Origin: Streptomyces antnestii
GTDB taxonomy: Bacteria; Actinomycetota; Actinomycetes; Streptomycetales; Streptomycetaceae
DNA length: 64,000 nt
Assembly (NCBI RefSeq): GCF_004005495.1
Contig: NZ_RZYA01000018.1
Coordinates: 106,662-170,661 of the forward strand
Reading direction: 5' to 3'
Below the pieces are notes generated by a model. It was given only the letters and a program-made list of their open reading frames with translations, made no database searches and had not been told where the DNA came from. Positions 33,341 to 42,495 of the stretch are shown here, piece by piece (position 1 is the stretch's first letter; every line of letters begins with the position of its first letter). A program made the translations under genes and the position numbers.

Positions 33341-36300
33341 ATGACCAACGATCCCCAGCGCGCACCGATATCCGGAGCGAGACGGGCGGCCCGGCTCGCG
33401 GCCGCCGCCGGTCTCGTCGCAGCGCTCACCGCAACCGGGCCGATACCCCTGGCCTTCTCCGCGGACACGGACACCACTCCGTCCTCCGACACGTCGGTCA
33501 AGTCCGCCGGTGACAAGCTCGGTTCGTCCGACGCCCAGCTCCTCTCCGAGGCGCAGGCGTCCGGCGAGAAGAACGTGACCATGATGGTCGCCACCGCGCC
33601 CGGCGCCACCGAGCAGGTCGCCCGCCAGCTCGACGCCGTCAAGGGCGGCTCGGTCGGCCGGACCTACGACAAGCTCGGCTATGTCCGCGCCACCGTGCCG
33701 ACCTCACGGGCGGACGCGGCCATCAAGGCGGCCGAGAAGCTCTCCTCCGTGCACGGCATCGACCTGCGCCACGAGATCGAGCTCGACGACCCGACCCCGG
33801 CCGGCGACACGGCGAAGGGCGCGCAGGAGGCCGCCGGGGGCACGTACACCGGCCCCGGCAAGGACACCCCGGCGAAGAACCCGTACAACCCGTCCTTCGA
33901 GACGGGCGCCGTCGACTTCGTGAAGGACCACCCGAAGGCCGACGGCCGCGGCGTCACCATCGGCATCCTCGACTCCGGTGTCGACCTGGGGCACCCGGCG
34001 CTCCAGAAGACCACCACCGGCGAGCGCAAGATCGTCGACTGGGTCACCTCGACCGACCCGATCGTCGACGGCGACAAGACCTGGCGCCCGATGATCACCT
34101 CCGTGGCCGGCCCGGCGTTCACCTACAACGGGCGCGCCTTCAAGGCCGCCGCCGGCTCGTACCAGGTCTCCACGTTCAAGGAGTCCGACACCACCGGCGG
34201 CGACGCCAAGGGCGACCTGAACCGCGACGGCGACACCACCGACTCCTGGGCCGTCCTCTACGACGCCAAGGCCGGCACGGTCACCGTCGACCTGAACAAC
34301 GACGCCGACTTCACCGACGACACCCCGATGAAGCCGTACAAGGACGGCTACCAGATCGGGTACTTCGGCAAGGACGACCCGGCGACCGACGTCGTCGAGC
34401 GCATCCCGTTCGTCGTGGAGATCCGCAAGGACGTCCCGATGGACCCGTACGGCGGCGACTGGGTCGGCAAGAAGGTCGACTTCGTCAACATCGGCGTCAT
34501 CGAGTCCGAGCACGGCACGCACGTCGCGGGCATCACCTCCGCCAACGGCCTGTTCGGCGGGAAGATGAGCGGTGCCGCGCCCGGCGCGAAGATCGTCTCG
34601 TCGCGCGCCTGCACCTGGTCCGGCGGCTGCACCAACGTCGCGCTCACCGAGGGCATGATCGACCTCGTCACCCAGCGCGGTGTCGACATCGTCAACATGT
34701 CGATCGGCGGCCTGCCCGCCCTCAACGACGGCAACAACGCGCGCTCCGAGCTCTACAAGCGCCTCATCGACACCTACGGCGTCCAGCTGGTGATCTCCGC
34801 GGGCAACTCGGGCCCCGGCGCCAACACCATCGGCGACCCCGGCCTCGCCGACAAGGTCATCTCCGTCGGCGCCGCCATCTCCAAGGAGACCTGGGCGTCC
34901 AACTACGGCTCCGTCGTGGAGAAGCCGTACGCGATGATGCCGTTCTCGTCGCGCGGCCCGCGTGAGGACGGCGGCTTCACGCCGACGATCAGCGCGCCCG
35001 GCGCCGCGATCAACACGACGCAGACCTGGCTGCCGGGCTCCCCGGTCGCCGAGGCGGGCTACGCGCTGCCGGCCGGCTACTCGATGCTCCAGGGCACCTC
35101 GATGGCGTCCCCGCAGGCCGCGGGCGCCTCCGCGCTGCTCCTCTCGGCCGCCAAGCAGAAGCACATCGCTCTCACCCCGGCGAAGCTGCGCACCGCGCTC
35201 ACCTCGACGGCGAAGCACATCAAGGGCGCGCAGGCGTACACCGAGGGCGCCGGCCTCATCGACATCGTCGACGCGTGGAATTCCATCGAGGACGGTGCGG
35301 ACGGCGCGAGCGCCAACACCTACACGGTGAAGGCCCCGGTCGACACCGCGATCGACTACGCGCTCAAGGACCCGGGCTTCGGCACCGGCATCTACGACCG
35401 CGAGGGCGGCCTCAAGGCCGGCCAGAAGAAGACGTACGACGTCACGGTCACCCGCACGTCGGGCCCGGACCGCGCGGTCACGCACGAGCTGTCCCTGAAG
35501 AACAACTCGGGTGACACGTTCCGCATCCTCGGCGGCGACACGGTCTCGCTGCCGCTGAACAAGCCGGTCACCGTCAAGGTGCAGGCCGCGCCGCAGAGCG
35601 CGGGCCTTCGCAGCGCGATCCTCCAGGTGGACGACCCGCGCACCGAGGGCGTCGACCAGCAGATCATGGCGACCGTCGTCGTCTCGACGCCGCTCGCGAA
35701 GCCGTCGTACACCTTCTCGGACGCCGGCTCCGTGCAGCGCAACAGCACGAAGTCGTACTTCCTGACGGTCCCGGCGGGCGCGAAGTCCCTGGAGGTCGCG
35801 ATGAGCGGCCTGGCCGACAAGAGCCAGACCCGCTTCATCTCGATCCACCCGTACGGCGTCCCGGTCGACGACACGTCGACGCCGAGCTGCTACCCGAACT
35901 ACAACCCGGCCAACACCTGCCGCCCCGACCTGCGGTCGTACGCCGACCCGCAGGCCGGTGTCTGGGAGATCGAGGTCGAGGCCCGGCGTACGTCGCCGCA
36001 GCTCGACAACCCGTACCAGCTGGACGTCGCCGTGCTCGGCGCGGCCTTCGACCCGGCCGTGCAGACCGTCCCGGAGGCCAAGGCCGGCACCCCGGCCGCC
36101 GTCTCCTGGAAGGTGACGAACGGCTTCGCCGCGCTCGACGGCAAGCTCAAGGGCGGTCCGCTCGGCTCGTCGAAGACCGCTCGCCCGGCCATCAAGCAGG
36201 GCGAGAAGCAGACCAGCACGGTCGTCGTGCCCGCGGGCGCCGATCGCCTCGACGTCGCCATCGGCAACGTCTCCGACACGGCCGCCGACCTGGACCTGAC

Positions 36301-36667
36301 GGTCTACGACCAGAACGGCAAGAAGGTCGCGCAGTCCGCCGACGGCGACTCCGAGGAGGCCGTCAGCATCAGCAAGCCGGCCGCCGGCACGTACACGGTC
36401 GAGGTCGCGGGCTACTCGGTCCCGTCCGGCTCGACGGACTACGACTACCGCGACGTGTTCTTCTCCCCGGCGCTCGGCCAGGTCAAGGTCGACGAGGCGA
36501 AGTCCGTGAAGCTCGGCAACGGTGACGCGACCCAGGTCACGGCCGAGGTCGTCGCCGCGGCGGCCGCGCCGGAGGGCCGGGAGTTCTTCGGCACGGTGCA
36601 GCTCGTGAACGGGCGCGGCACGGTCGCCGGGCTCGGCAGCGTGAAGATCGACAAGGTCACTCCGTAG
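33341..36667 (+). CDS. Large secreted S8 subtilisin-like protease
   Basis: 1108-residue exported serine protease. Residues 1-40 form a signal peptide (AARLAAAAGLVAALTATG). Catalytic Asp211 is in GILDSGVD, His391 in EHGTHVAG and Ser587 in GTSMASPQ. About 180 residues separate Asp and His, far more than in subtilisin; this insert carries calcium-loop-like DLNRDGDTTD and DLNNDADFTDD. The C-terminal half has repeated beta domains, the last with a pre-peptidase-like pattern (DLDLTVYDQNG...GTYTVEVAGYS). ATG 33341 is preferred to 33335 because AGGGA lies six bases upstream of it. The gene ends at a strong hairpin. Confidence 0.95.
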   Translation: MTNDPQRAPISGARRAARLAAAAGLVAALTATGPIPLAFSADTDTTPSSDTSVKSAGDKLGSSDAQLLSEAQASGEKNVTMMVATAPGATEQVARQLDAVKGGSVGRTYDKLGYVRATVPTSRADAAIKAAEKLSSVHGIDLRHEIELDDPTPAGDTAKGAQEAAGGTYTGPGKDTPAKNPYNPSFETGAVDFVKDHPKADGRGVTIGILDSGVDLGHPALQKTTTGERKIVDWVTSTDPIVDGDKTWRPMITSVAGPAFTYNGRAFKAAAGSYQVSTFKESDTTGGDAKGDLNRDGDTTDSWAVLYDAKAGTVTVDLNNDADFTDDTPMKPYKDGYQIGYFGKDDPATDVVERIPFVVEIRKDVPMDPYGGDWVGKKVDFVNIGVIESEHGTHVAGITSANGLFGGKMSGAAPGAKIVSSRACTWSGGCTNVALTEGMIDLVTQRGVDIVNMSIGGLPALNDGNNARSELYKRLIDTYGVQLVISAGNSGPGANTIGDPGLADKVISVGAAISKETWASNYGSVVEKPYAMMPFSSRGPREDGGFTPTISAPGAAINTTQTWLPGSPVAEAGYALPAGYSMLQGTSMASPQAAGASALLLSAAKQKHIALTPAKLRTALTSTAKHIKGAQAYTEGAGLIDIVDAWNSIEDGADGASANTYTVKAPVDTAIDYALKDPGFGTGIYDREGGLKAGQKKTYDVTVTRTSGPDRAVTHELSLKNNSGDTFRILGGDTVSLPLNKPVTVKVQAAPQSAGLRSAILQVDDPRTEGVDQQIMATVVVSTPLAKPSYTFSDAGSVQRNSTKSYFLTVPAGAKSLEVAMSGLADKSQTRFISIHPYGVPVDDTSTPSCYPNYNPANTCRPDLRSYADPQAGVWEIEVEARRTSPQLDNPYQLDVAVLGAAFDPAVQTVPEAKAGTPAAVSWKVTNGFAALDGKLKGGPLGSSKTARPAIKQGEKQTSTVVVPAGADRLDVAIGNVSDTAADLDLTVYDQNGKKVAQSADGDSEEAVSISKPAAGTYTVEVAGYSVPSGSTDYDYRDVFFSPALGQVKVDEAKSVKLGNGDATQVTAEVVAAAAAPEGREFFGTVQLVNGRGTVAGLGSVKIDKVTP

Positions 36668-36686
36668 CGGTTGTCGGGTGACGAGT

Positions 36687-36716
36687 GGGGCGGGCGTCCG
36701 GTCGGGCGCCCGCCCC
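36687..36716. terminator. Hairpin between convergent genes
   Basis: ggggcgggcg pairs with cgcccgcccc around a 10-nt loop, 20 nt past the subtilase stop and also facing the anti-sigma-like gene. Confidence 0.75.
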
Positions 36717-36744
36717 TTGTCGTACTCCCGCCCCGCCCCCGGGC

Positions 36745-37464
36745 TCACAGGGCGGGGCCGGGGCCCCGCTCGCACGCCAGGCCGCGGGAGCCGGGCAGCG
36801 CCTTGACGATCATGTCCCGCAACGGCTTGATCTCCTTGCCGGTGGCCCAGTTGTCCGGGTGGTCGGCGCCCTTGGGGATGGTGATCAGCGCGTGGTCTCC
36901 CGGCTTCAGGCGGGGGTCGACGCCGTGGTCCATCCAGAACGTGACCTTCGCCGGTCCGCGGGCCGGTTTGTAGTGATGTGTCACCGTCAGCGTGATGCGG
37001 TCGCCGTCGATGCCGGGGACGGGAGCGACCCGGTCGACGGTGCCCTCCACGACGATCCGGGAGCACGCCACGAGGCCCTCCGGGCTCAGCTCCGCGCCCT
37101 TTCCGACCCGGCGGTCGTCACTCACGGACTTGTCGGCCCCGCCGGACGCCGCGTAGTCCCCGGGCTGGGCGACGAGCCACATCATGACGCCCGCGATCCC
37201 GCACGCGCCCACGGCGGCGAGCGAGCCGAGCGCAAGGCGCAGCCGGGGCCTGCGGGGCCGGACGCGGACGACGGGTGCCGGTGGCCGCACCCGCACCGGA
37301 TCCGCCGCCAGCGCGTCCCCGATCCCCCGCAGCTGCTCCCCCAGGAGCGCGACATCCGCCGCCGCCTCCGCGAACGCGGCCGCCGCCCCCGGGTCGTCGC
37401 GGTCCTCCGGCGGAAGCGGCTCCCCGGTGAGCGCCAGCATCAGCAGCCGGTCCTCACGCTCCAT
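36745..37464 (-). CDS. Membrane protein encoded with an ECF sigma factor (putative anti-sigma)
   Basis: 239-residue single-pass protein: acidic cytoplasmic N-terminus (EREDRLLMLALTGEPLPPEDR), one membrane segment at about 77-98 (LALGSLAAVGACGIAGVMMWLV) and an extracytoplasmic domain of ~130 residues. Its ATG follows the sigma gene's TGA by one base (TGACATG), so the two are translationally coupled, the usual arrangement for a sigma/anti-sigma pair. No zf-HC2 HxxxCxxC motif is present, so an anti-sigma role is inferred from context only. The extracellular part (DRVAPVPGIDGDRITLTV) has no recognised domain. Confidence 0.68.
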   Translation of the reverse strand: MEREDRLLMLALTGEPLPPEDRDDPGAAAAFAEAAADVALLGEQLRGIGDALAADPVRVRPPAPVVRVRPRRPRLRLALGSLAAVGACGIAGVMMWLVAQPGDYAASGGADKSVSDDRRVGKGAELSPEGLVACSRIVVEGTVDRVAPVPGIDGDRITLTVTHHYKPARGPAKVTFWMDHGVDPRLKPGDHALITIPKGADHPDNWATGKEIKPLRDMIVKALPGSRGLACERGPGPAL

Positions 37465-37465
37465 G

Positions 37466-37987
37466 TCACACCACCTCCCCTTCGCGCAGCCGCGCCCGCA
37501 GCACGCGTACCGCCGTGTGCAGCCTGCTCTTGACCGTGCCCTCCGGAACGCCCAGCTCCGCCGCTATCGCCCGCACCGGGAGGTCCGCGTAGAAGCGCAG
37601 CACGACGACCTGGCGCTGCGGGTCCGGCAGCTCGTCCAGGCCCTGCGCCACCGCGAGGGACAGGACCCGGGACTCGGCGCCGTCCTCCGCCCGCTGTTCC
37701 TGGCGCAGCGAGGCGAGGCGTTCGCCGAGGCGTTCCTGGCGGCGCCTGGACCGGTGCCAGTCCATGGCCAGGTTCGAGGCGACGACGACGGCCCACGCCG
37801 ATACGTCGCGCGGCGCCTCGTCGCCGCGCGCGGCCCGTTCCAGGAGCCTCAGCCGCACCTGCTGCACGCCGTCCTGAAGCTCGCCGTGCGGCACCCCTCC
37901 CAGCGACAGGACGGCCCGCACCCGGTCCTCCTGGGCGGCGTCCAGCGGATCGGCCGCCTCCGCGCGGCGCGTTCTTCTGCGCAGCAA
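37466..37987 (-). CDS. ECF RNA polymerase sigma factor (SigE-like family)
   Basis: 173-residue extracytoplasmic-function sigma factor. Region 2 spans the first ~85 residues, with LQDGVQQVRLRLLERAA and ending in ASNLAMDWHRSRRR. Region 4 covers LDELPDPQRQVVVLRFYADL and the helix-turn-helix LGVPEGTVKSRLHTAVRVLRARL. I set the start at TTG 37987 because GGGGAGGGG lies just upstream; the frame is open far beyond, so another start is possible. The partner membrane protein is coupled one base downstream. The palindrome GCGAAACGTTCGC (38031-38043) lies upstream. Confidence 0.82.
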   Translation of the reverse strand: MLRRRTRRAEAADPLDAAQEDRVRAVLSLGGVPHGELQDGVQQVRLRLLERAARGDEAPRDVSAWAVVVASNLAMDWHRSRRRQERLGERLASLRQEQRAEDGAESRVLSLAVAQGLDELPDPQRQVVVLRFYADLPVRAIAAELGVPEGTVKSRLHTAVRVLRARLREGEVV

Positions 37988-38030
37988 TGCCCCTCCCCTC
38001 CCCGCGTTTGTCCTAGGACGCCGGCAGGGG

Positions 38031-38043
38031 GCGAAACGTTCGC
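38031..38043. promoter_or_regulatory. Palindrome upstream of the sigma gene
   Basis: GCGAAACGTTCGC has arms GCGAA/TTCGC with a 3-bp centre, 44-56 nt upstream of the TTG start of the ECF sigma gene and within the divergent promoter region shared with asd. Confidence 0.4.
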
Positions 38044-38170
38044 ACCGTGAGACGGGGATTGTGGCGTCTTGCACGTCGGACAATGGATTGGACAAGGCGG
38101 CCGGGGACAGACGCATCATGGACTCACCCGCCAGGCCGGATGGCCGCACGCACGTACGGAGGAAACCCCT

Positions 38171-39190
38171 GTGAAGGTCGGAATCGTCGGAGCCACCGGT
38201 CAGGTCGGCACGGTCATGCGCAAGATCCTGGTCGAGCGGAACTTCCCGGTCGACGAGCTGCGCCTGTTCGCCTCGGCCCGCTCGGCCGGGAGCGTCGTCG
38301 ACGGTGTGACGGTGGAGGACGCCTCCACGGCCGACTACACGGGTCTCGACATCGTCCTGTTCTCCGCGGGCGGCGCCACCTCGAAGGCCCTCGCCGAGAA
38401 GGTCGCCGCCCAGGGCGCGGTCGTGATCGACAACTCGTCCGCCTGGCGCAAGGACCCCGAGGTCCCGCTGGTCGTCTCCGAGGTCAACCCGCACGCGATC
38501 GCGAACCGCCCCAAGGGCATCATCGCCAACCCGAACTGCACGACGATGGCCGCGATGCCGGTCCTGCGTCCGCTGCACGACGAGGCCGGCCTCGAAGCGC
38601 TGGTCGTCGCCACGTACCAGGCGGTCTCCGGTTCCGGCCTCGCGGGCGTCGCCGAGCTGCACGGCCAGGCGCAGAAGGTCGTCGCCGAGGCGGACAGGCT
38701 GACCCACGACGGTGAGGCGGTCGAGTTCCCCGAGCCGCAGGTCTACAAGCGCCCCATCGCGTTCAACGTGCTCCCGCTCGCGGGCTCGATCGTCGACGAC
38801 GGCCTGAACGAGACGGACGAGGAGCAGAAGCTCCGCAACGAGTCCCGCAAGATCCTGGAGATCCCGGGCCTCAAGGTCTCCGGCACCTGCGTGCGCGTGC
38901 CGGTCTTCTCCGGGCACTCGCTCCAGATCAACGCCCGCTTCGCCCGTCCGCTGTCCGTCGAGCGCGCCACCGAGCTGCTGTCCGGCGCCGACGGCGTCGA
39001 GCTGTCCGAGATCCCGACGCCGCTCCAGGCCGCGGGCAAGGACGCCTCGTACGTGGGCCGCATCCGCGGCGACGAGACCGTGGAGAACGGCCTGTCGCTG
39101 TTCGTCTCGAACGACAACCTCCGCAAGGGCGCCGCGCTGAACGCGGTGCAGATCGCGGAGCTGGTGGCGGCGGAGCTCAAGGGCGCCTGA
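38171..39190 (+). CDS. asd: Aspartate-semialdehyde dehydrogenase
   Basis: NADPH-dependent enzyme making aspartate semialdehyde for lysine/diaminopimelate, threonine and methionine synthesis. 339 residues. The dinucleotide motif GATGQVGTVM is at 7-16, the catalytic cysteine in IANPNCTTM (Cys ~122), and the substrate-binding histidine in FSGHSLQINARF. GTG 38171 has GGAGGAAA upstream. No aspartokinase gene is adjacent, so this is the stand-alone asd type. Its 3' end overlaps the convergent DUF1203 gene by 14 bp. Confidence 0.97.
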   Translation: MKVGIVGATGQVGTVMRKILVERNFPVDELRLFASARSAGSVVDGVTVEDASTADYTGLDIVLFSAGGATSKALAEKVAAQGAVVIDNSSAWRKDPEVPLVVSEVNPHAIANRPKGIIANPNCTTMAAMPVLRPLHDEAGLEALVVATYQAVSGSGLAGVAELHGQAQKVVAEADRLTHDGEAVEFPEPQVYKRPIAFNVLPLAGSIVDDGLNETDEEQKLRNESRKILEIPGLKVSGTCVRVPVFSGHSLQINARFARPLSVERATELLSGADGVELSEIPTPLQAAGKDASYVGRIRGDETVENGLSLFVSNDNLRKGAALNAVQIAELVAAELKGA

Positions 39191-39686
39191 CCGCGAACTG
39201 GAAGCAGCCGTACTCGACGGCCCTGACATGCACCAGGGCCACCTCCGGGTCGGTGAACGCCTCGGCGAATGCCTGATCGAACCCCGCGTCGGCCGCCTCC
39301 GGAATCTCCAGGAGGCGGCCGCCGACGATGTGGCCGTCGGCGTTGTAGCGCCGCAGGGTGCGCAGCGCGCCGGGGCGGGCGAAGGGGTAGCCGTGGGCGT
39401 CCGCCGCCGGCCCCTCGCACGCGTCGGCGTGGATGAAGACCGGGCCCTGCTCGTCGTACGCGCCCGGGTGCGCTCCCGTGGCCTCGCTCCAGCGCCGCAG
39501 GGGCGCGTACGAGACGAGGGCGATGCGCTCGCCGGGCTCGATCGGGCGCAGGCAGCAGCGCAGGGGTGAGCCGACGGCGGCGTCGTCCGTCGCGGTGTAC
39601 GCGACGCAGGGGCGCCCCGCGTCGTCGGTGTCCCGCAGTTCCTTGAGGGTGGCCGGTGCGATGGGCTGTGCCGTGTACGTGGTCAT
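39177..39686 (-). CDS. DUF1203 family protein
   Basis: 169-residue protein of unknown function in the DUF1203 group. It contains a Cys-Cys pair in PLRCCLRPIEPGERIALVSY (residues ~42-61) and the GPVFIHADACEG motif (~82-93) typical of the family. It ends YGCFQFAVRRP. ATG 39686 (MTTYTAQPIAP) is chosen over 39719. Its stop codon lies inside the end of asd, a convergent 14-bp overlap. It may be a small oxidoreductase or cofactor-binding fold, but no activity is established from sequence. It is divergent from the second pepN gene. Confidence 0.8.
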   Translation of the reverse strand: MTTYTAQPIAPATLKELRDTDDAGRPCVAYTATDDAAVGSPLRCCLRPIEPGERIALVSYAPLRRWSEATGAHPGAYDEQGPVFIHADACEGPAADAHGYPFARPGALRTLRRYNADGHIVGGRLLEIPEAADAGFDQAFAEAFTDPEVALVHVRAVEYGCFQFAVRRP

Positions 39687-39817
39687 GGGGACAGCCTTGC
39701 CGCGCGCGTATGTGTTCACCGGCGGAAAACGGACATCGCGCTCTCCGCTTCCCCCATGGAAGGATGACCGGAAACGTCACAAACGTTGAACGCAGACCGG
39801 ATCTAGGAGATGACCGC

Positions 39818-42391
39818 GTGCCTGGCACCAATCTGACCCGTGAAGAGGCGCAGCAGCGGGCGAAGCTGCTCAGTGTCGAGTCGTACGAGATCGATCTCGA
39901 CCTCTCCGGCGCGCAGGAGGGCGGCACCTACCGGTCCGTGACCAGCGTGCGGTTCGAGAGCGCCGAGGCGGGCGCCGAGACGTTCATCGACCTGGTCGCC
40001 CCGGCGGTCCACGAGGTCGTCCTGAACGGGAAGTCGCTGGACGTCGCGGCCGTGTTCCGCGACTCGCGGATCGCGCTCGCGCACCTGGAGGCCGGGCCGA
40101 ACGAGCTGAGGGTCGTCGCCGACTGCGCGTACACGAACACCGGTGAGGGCCTGCACCGCTTCGTCGACCCGGTCGACGAACAGGCCTATCTGTACACGCA
40201 GTTCGAGGTGCCGGACGCGCGCCGCGTGTTCGCGAACTTCGAGCAGCCGGACCTCAAGGCGACGTTCCGGTTCACGGTGAAGGCGCCGAGCGGCTGGACG
40301 GTGATCTCCAACTCCCCCACGCCGGAGCCCAAGGACGACATCTGGGCCTTCGAGCCGACGCCGCGCATCTCGACGTACATCACGGCCCTGATCGTCGGCC
40401 CGTACCACGCGGTGCACTCCTCGTACGAGAACCCCGGGACCGGGCAGTCGGTCCCGCTGGGCATCTACTGCCGTCCCTCGCTCGCCGAGTTCCTCGACTC
40501 GGACGCGATCTTCGAGGTCACGCGGCAGGGCTTCGACTGGTTCCAGGAGAAGTTCGACTACGCGTACCCGTTCGCCAAGTACGACCAGCTCTTCGTGCCG
40601 GAGTTCAACGCGGGCGCGATGGAGAACGCGGGCGCGGTCACGATCCGCGACCAGTACGTGTTCCGCTCGAAGGTGACGGACGCGGCGTACGAGGTGCGGG
40701 CGGAGACGATCCTGCACGAGCTGGCCCACATGTGGTTCGGCGACCTCGTGACGATGGAGTGGTGGAACGACCTCTGGCTGAACGAGTCGTTCGCCACGTA
40801 CACGTCGATCGCCTGCCAGGCGTACCACCCCGAGTCGCGCTGGCCGCACTCGTGGACGACGTTCGCGAACTCCATGAAGACGTGGGCGTACCGGCAGGAC
40901 CAGCTGCCGTCCACGCACCCGATCATGGCCGAGATCCGCGACCTCGACGACGTCCTCGTCAACTTCGACGGCATCACGTACGCGAAGGGCGCGAGCGTCC
41001 TCAAGCAGCTCGTCGCGTATGTCGGCATGGACGAGTTCTTCCAGGGCGTGCAGGCGTACTTCAAGCGCCACGCGTTCGGGAACACGCGCCTGAGTGACCT
41101 GCTCGGCGCCCTGGAGGAGACCAGCGGCCGTGACCTCACGGCCTGGTCGAAGGCGTGGCTGCAGACGGCCGGCATCAACGTCCTGCGTCCCGTGATCGAC
41201 ACGGACGAGCACGGCGTCATCACGTCCTTCGCCATCCGGCAGGAGGCCCCCGAGCTCCCCGCCGGCGCGAAGGGCGAGCCGACGCTGCGCCCGCACCGCA
41301 TTGCGATCGGCCTCTACGACCTCGACGACGAGAGCGGCAAGCTGGTCCGCACCGACCGCGTCGAACTGGACGTCACGGCCACCGAGCTGACGCAGGTCGC
41401 GCAGCTGGCCGGCAAGCGCCGCCCCGACGTGATCCTCCTCAACGACGACGACCTGTCGTACGCGAAGGTCCGCCTCGACGAGAAGTCGCTCGCGTTCGTC
41501 ACCGAGCACCTCGGCGACTTCGAGTCGTCCCTCCCCCGCGCCCTGTGCTGGGCGTCGGCGTGGGACATGACACGCGACGCCGAACTGCCCACCAGCGCCT
41601 ACCTGGAGCTGGTCCTGTCGGGCATCGGCAAGGAGACGGACATCGGCGTCGTGCAGTCCCTGCACCGCCAGGTGAAGCTGGCGATCGACCTGTACGCGGC
41701 GCCCGCGCGCCGTGACGCGGCGCTGACCCGCTGGACCGAGGCGACGCTCGCGCATCTGCGCGCGGCGGAGGGCGGCAGCGACCACCAGCTCGCGTGGGCC
41801 CGCGCGTTCGCGGCGACGGCCCGCACGCCGGAGCAGCTGGACCTCCTTGAAGCCCTTCTTGAGGGCACGCAGACGATCGAGGGCCTGGCCGTCGACACGG
41901 AGCTGCGCTGGGCGTTCGTGGAGCGGCTCGCGGCGGTCGGCCGGTTCGACGAGACGGAGATCTCCGCCGAGTACGAGCGGGACAGGACGGCGGCGGGCGA
42001 GCGCCACGCGGCGACGGCCCGCGCGGCGCGCCCCACGGCGGAGGCGAAGGCGGAGGCGTGGGCCTCGGTCGTCGAGTCCGACAAGCTCCCGAACGCCATC
42101 CAGGAGGCGGTCATCGGCGGCTTCGTCCAGACCGACCAGCGCGAGCTGCTCGCCCCGTACACGGAGAAGTTCTTCGCCGCGGTCAAGGACGTGTGGGAGT
42201 CCCGCTCCCACGAGATGGCCCAGCAGGTCGCGGTCGGCCTCTACCCGGCGATCCAGGTCTCCCAGGAAACACTGGCCGCGACGGACACCTGGCTGACCAC
42301 CGCCGAACCGAACGCGGCCCTGCGCCGCCTGATCTCGGAGTCCCGCTCGGGCGTGGAGCGTGCGCTGCGGGCACAGGAGGCGGACGCGTAG
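39818..42391 (+). CDS. pepN: Aminopeptidase N (M1 metallopeptidase), copy 2
   Basis: 857-residue paralogue of the M1 peptidase at 25465, about 12 kb away on the same strand. GAMENAG begins at residue 266 and the zinc site HELAHMWFGDLV at 300, with NESFATY carrying the third ligand. Residues near the active site differ from copy 1 (FNAGAMENAGAV against YNLGAMENPGMV; WWNDLWLNES against WWDDLWLKES), so specificities may differ. The GTG at 39818 has AGGAGA upstream. Its 3' end faces allantoicase across a hairpin. Confidence 0.96.
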   Translation: MPGTNLTREEAQQRAKLLSVESYEIDLDLSGAQEGGTYRSVTSVRFESAEAGAETFIDLVAPAVHEVVLNGKSLDVAAVFRDSRIALAHLEAGPNELRVVADCAYTNTGEGLHRFVDPVDEQAYLYTQFEVPDARRVFANFEQPDLKATFRFTVKAPSGWTVISNSPTPEPKDDIWAFEPTPRISTYITALIVGPYHAVHSSYENPGTGQSVPLGIYCRPSLAEFLDSDAIFEVTRQGFDWFQEKFDYAYPFAKYDQLFVPEFNAGAMENAGAVTIRDQYVFRSKVTDAAYEVRAETILHELAHMWFGDLVTMEWWNDLWLNESFATYTSIACQAYHPESRWPHSWTTFANSMKTWAYRQDQLPSTHPIMAEIRDLDDVLVNFDGITYAKGASVLKQLVAYVGMDEFFQGVQAYFKRHAFGNTRLSDLLGALEETSGRDLTAWSKAWLQTAGINVLRPVIDTDEHGVITSFAIRQEAPELPAGAKGEPTLRPHRIAIGLYDLDDESGKLVRTDRVELDVTATELTQVAQLAGKRRPDVILLNDDDLSYAKVRLDEKSLAFVTEHLGDFESSLPRALCWASAWDMTRDAELPTSAYLELVLSGIGKETDIGVVQSLHRQVKLAIDLYAAPARRDAALTRWTEATLAHLRAAEGGSDHQLAWARAFAATARTPEQLDLLEALLEGTQTIEGLAVDTELRWAFVERLAAVGRFDETEISAEYERDRTAAGERHAATARAARPTAEAKAEAWASVVESDKLPNAIQEAVIGGFVQTDQRELLAPYTEKFFAAVKDVWESRSHEMAQQVAVGLYPAIQVSQETLAATDTWLTTAEPNAALRRLISESRSGVERALRAQEADA

Positions 42392-42434
42392 TCAGCCAGC
42401 CCACTCCGCTGTGGGCAGGCGTTCCGCAAGGGCG

Positions 42435-42492
42435 GAACGGGTGGGCACAGCCCCGGTGCCGGGTAACCGGTCCGAGGGGCGCCCACCCGTTC
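42435..42492. terminator. Hairpin between pepN copy 2 and allantoicase
   Basis: 12-bp stem gaacgggtgggc (42435-42446) with its complement at 42481-42492 and an internal GC-rich loop. A smaller hairpin gttccgc/gcggaac lies just before it. It reads as bidirectional. Confidence 0.65.
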
Positions 42493-42495
42493 TCC

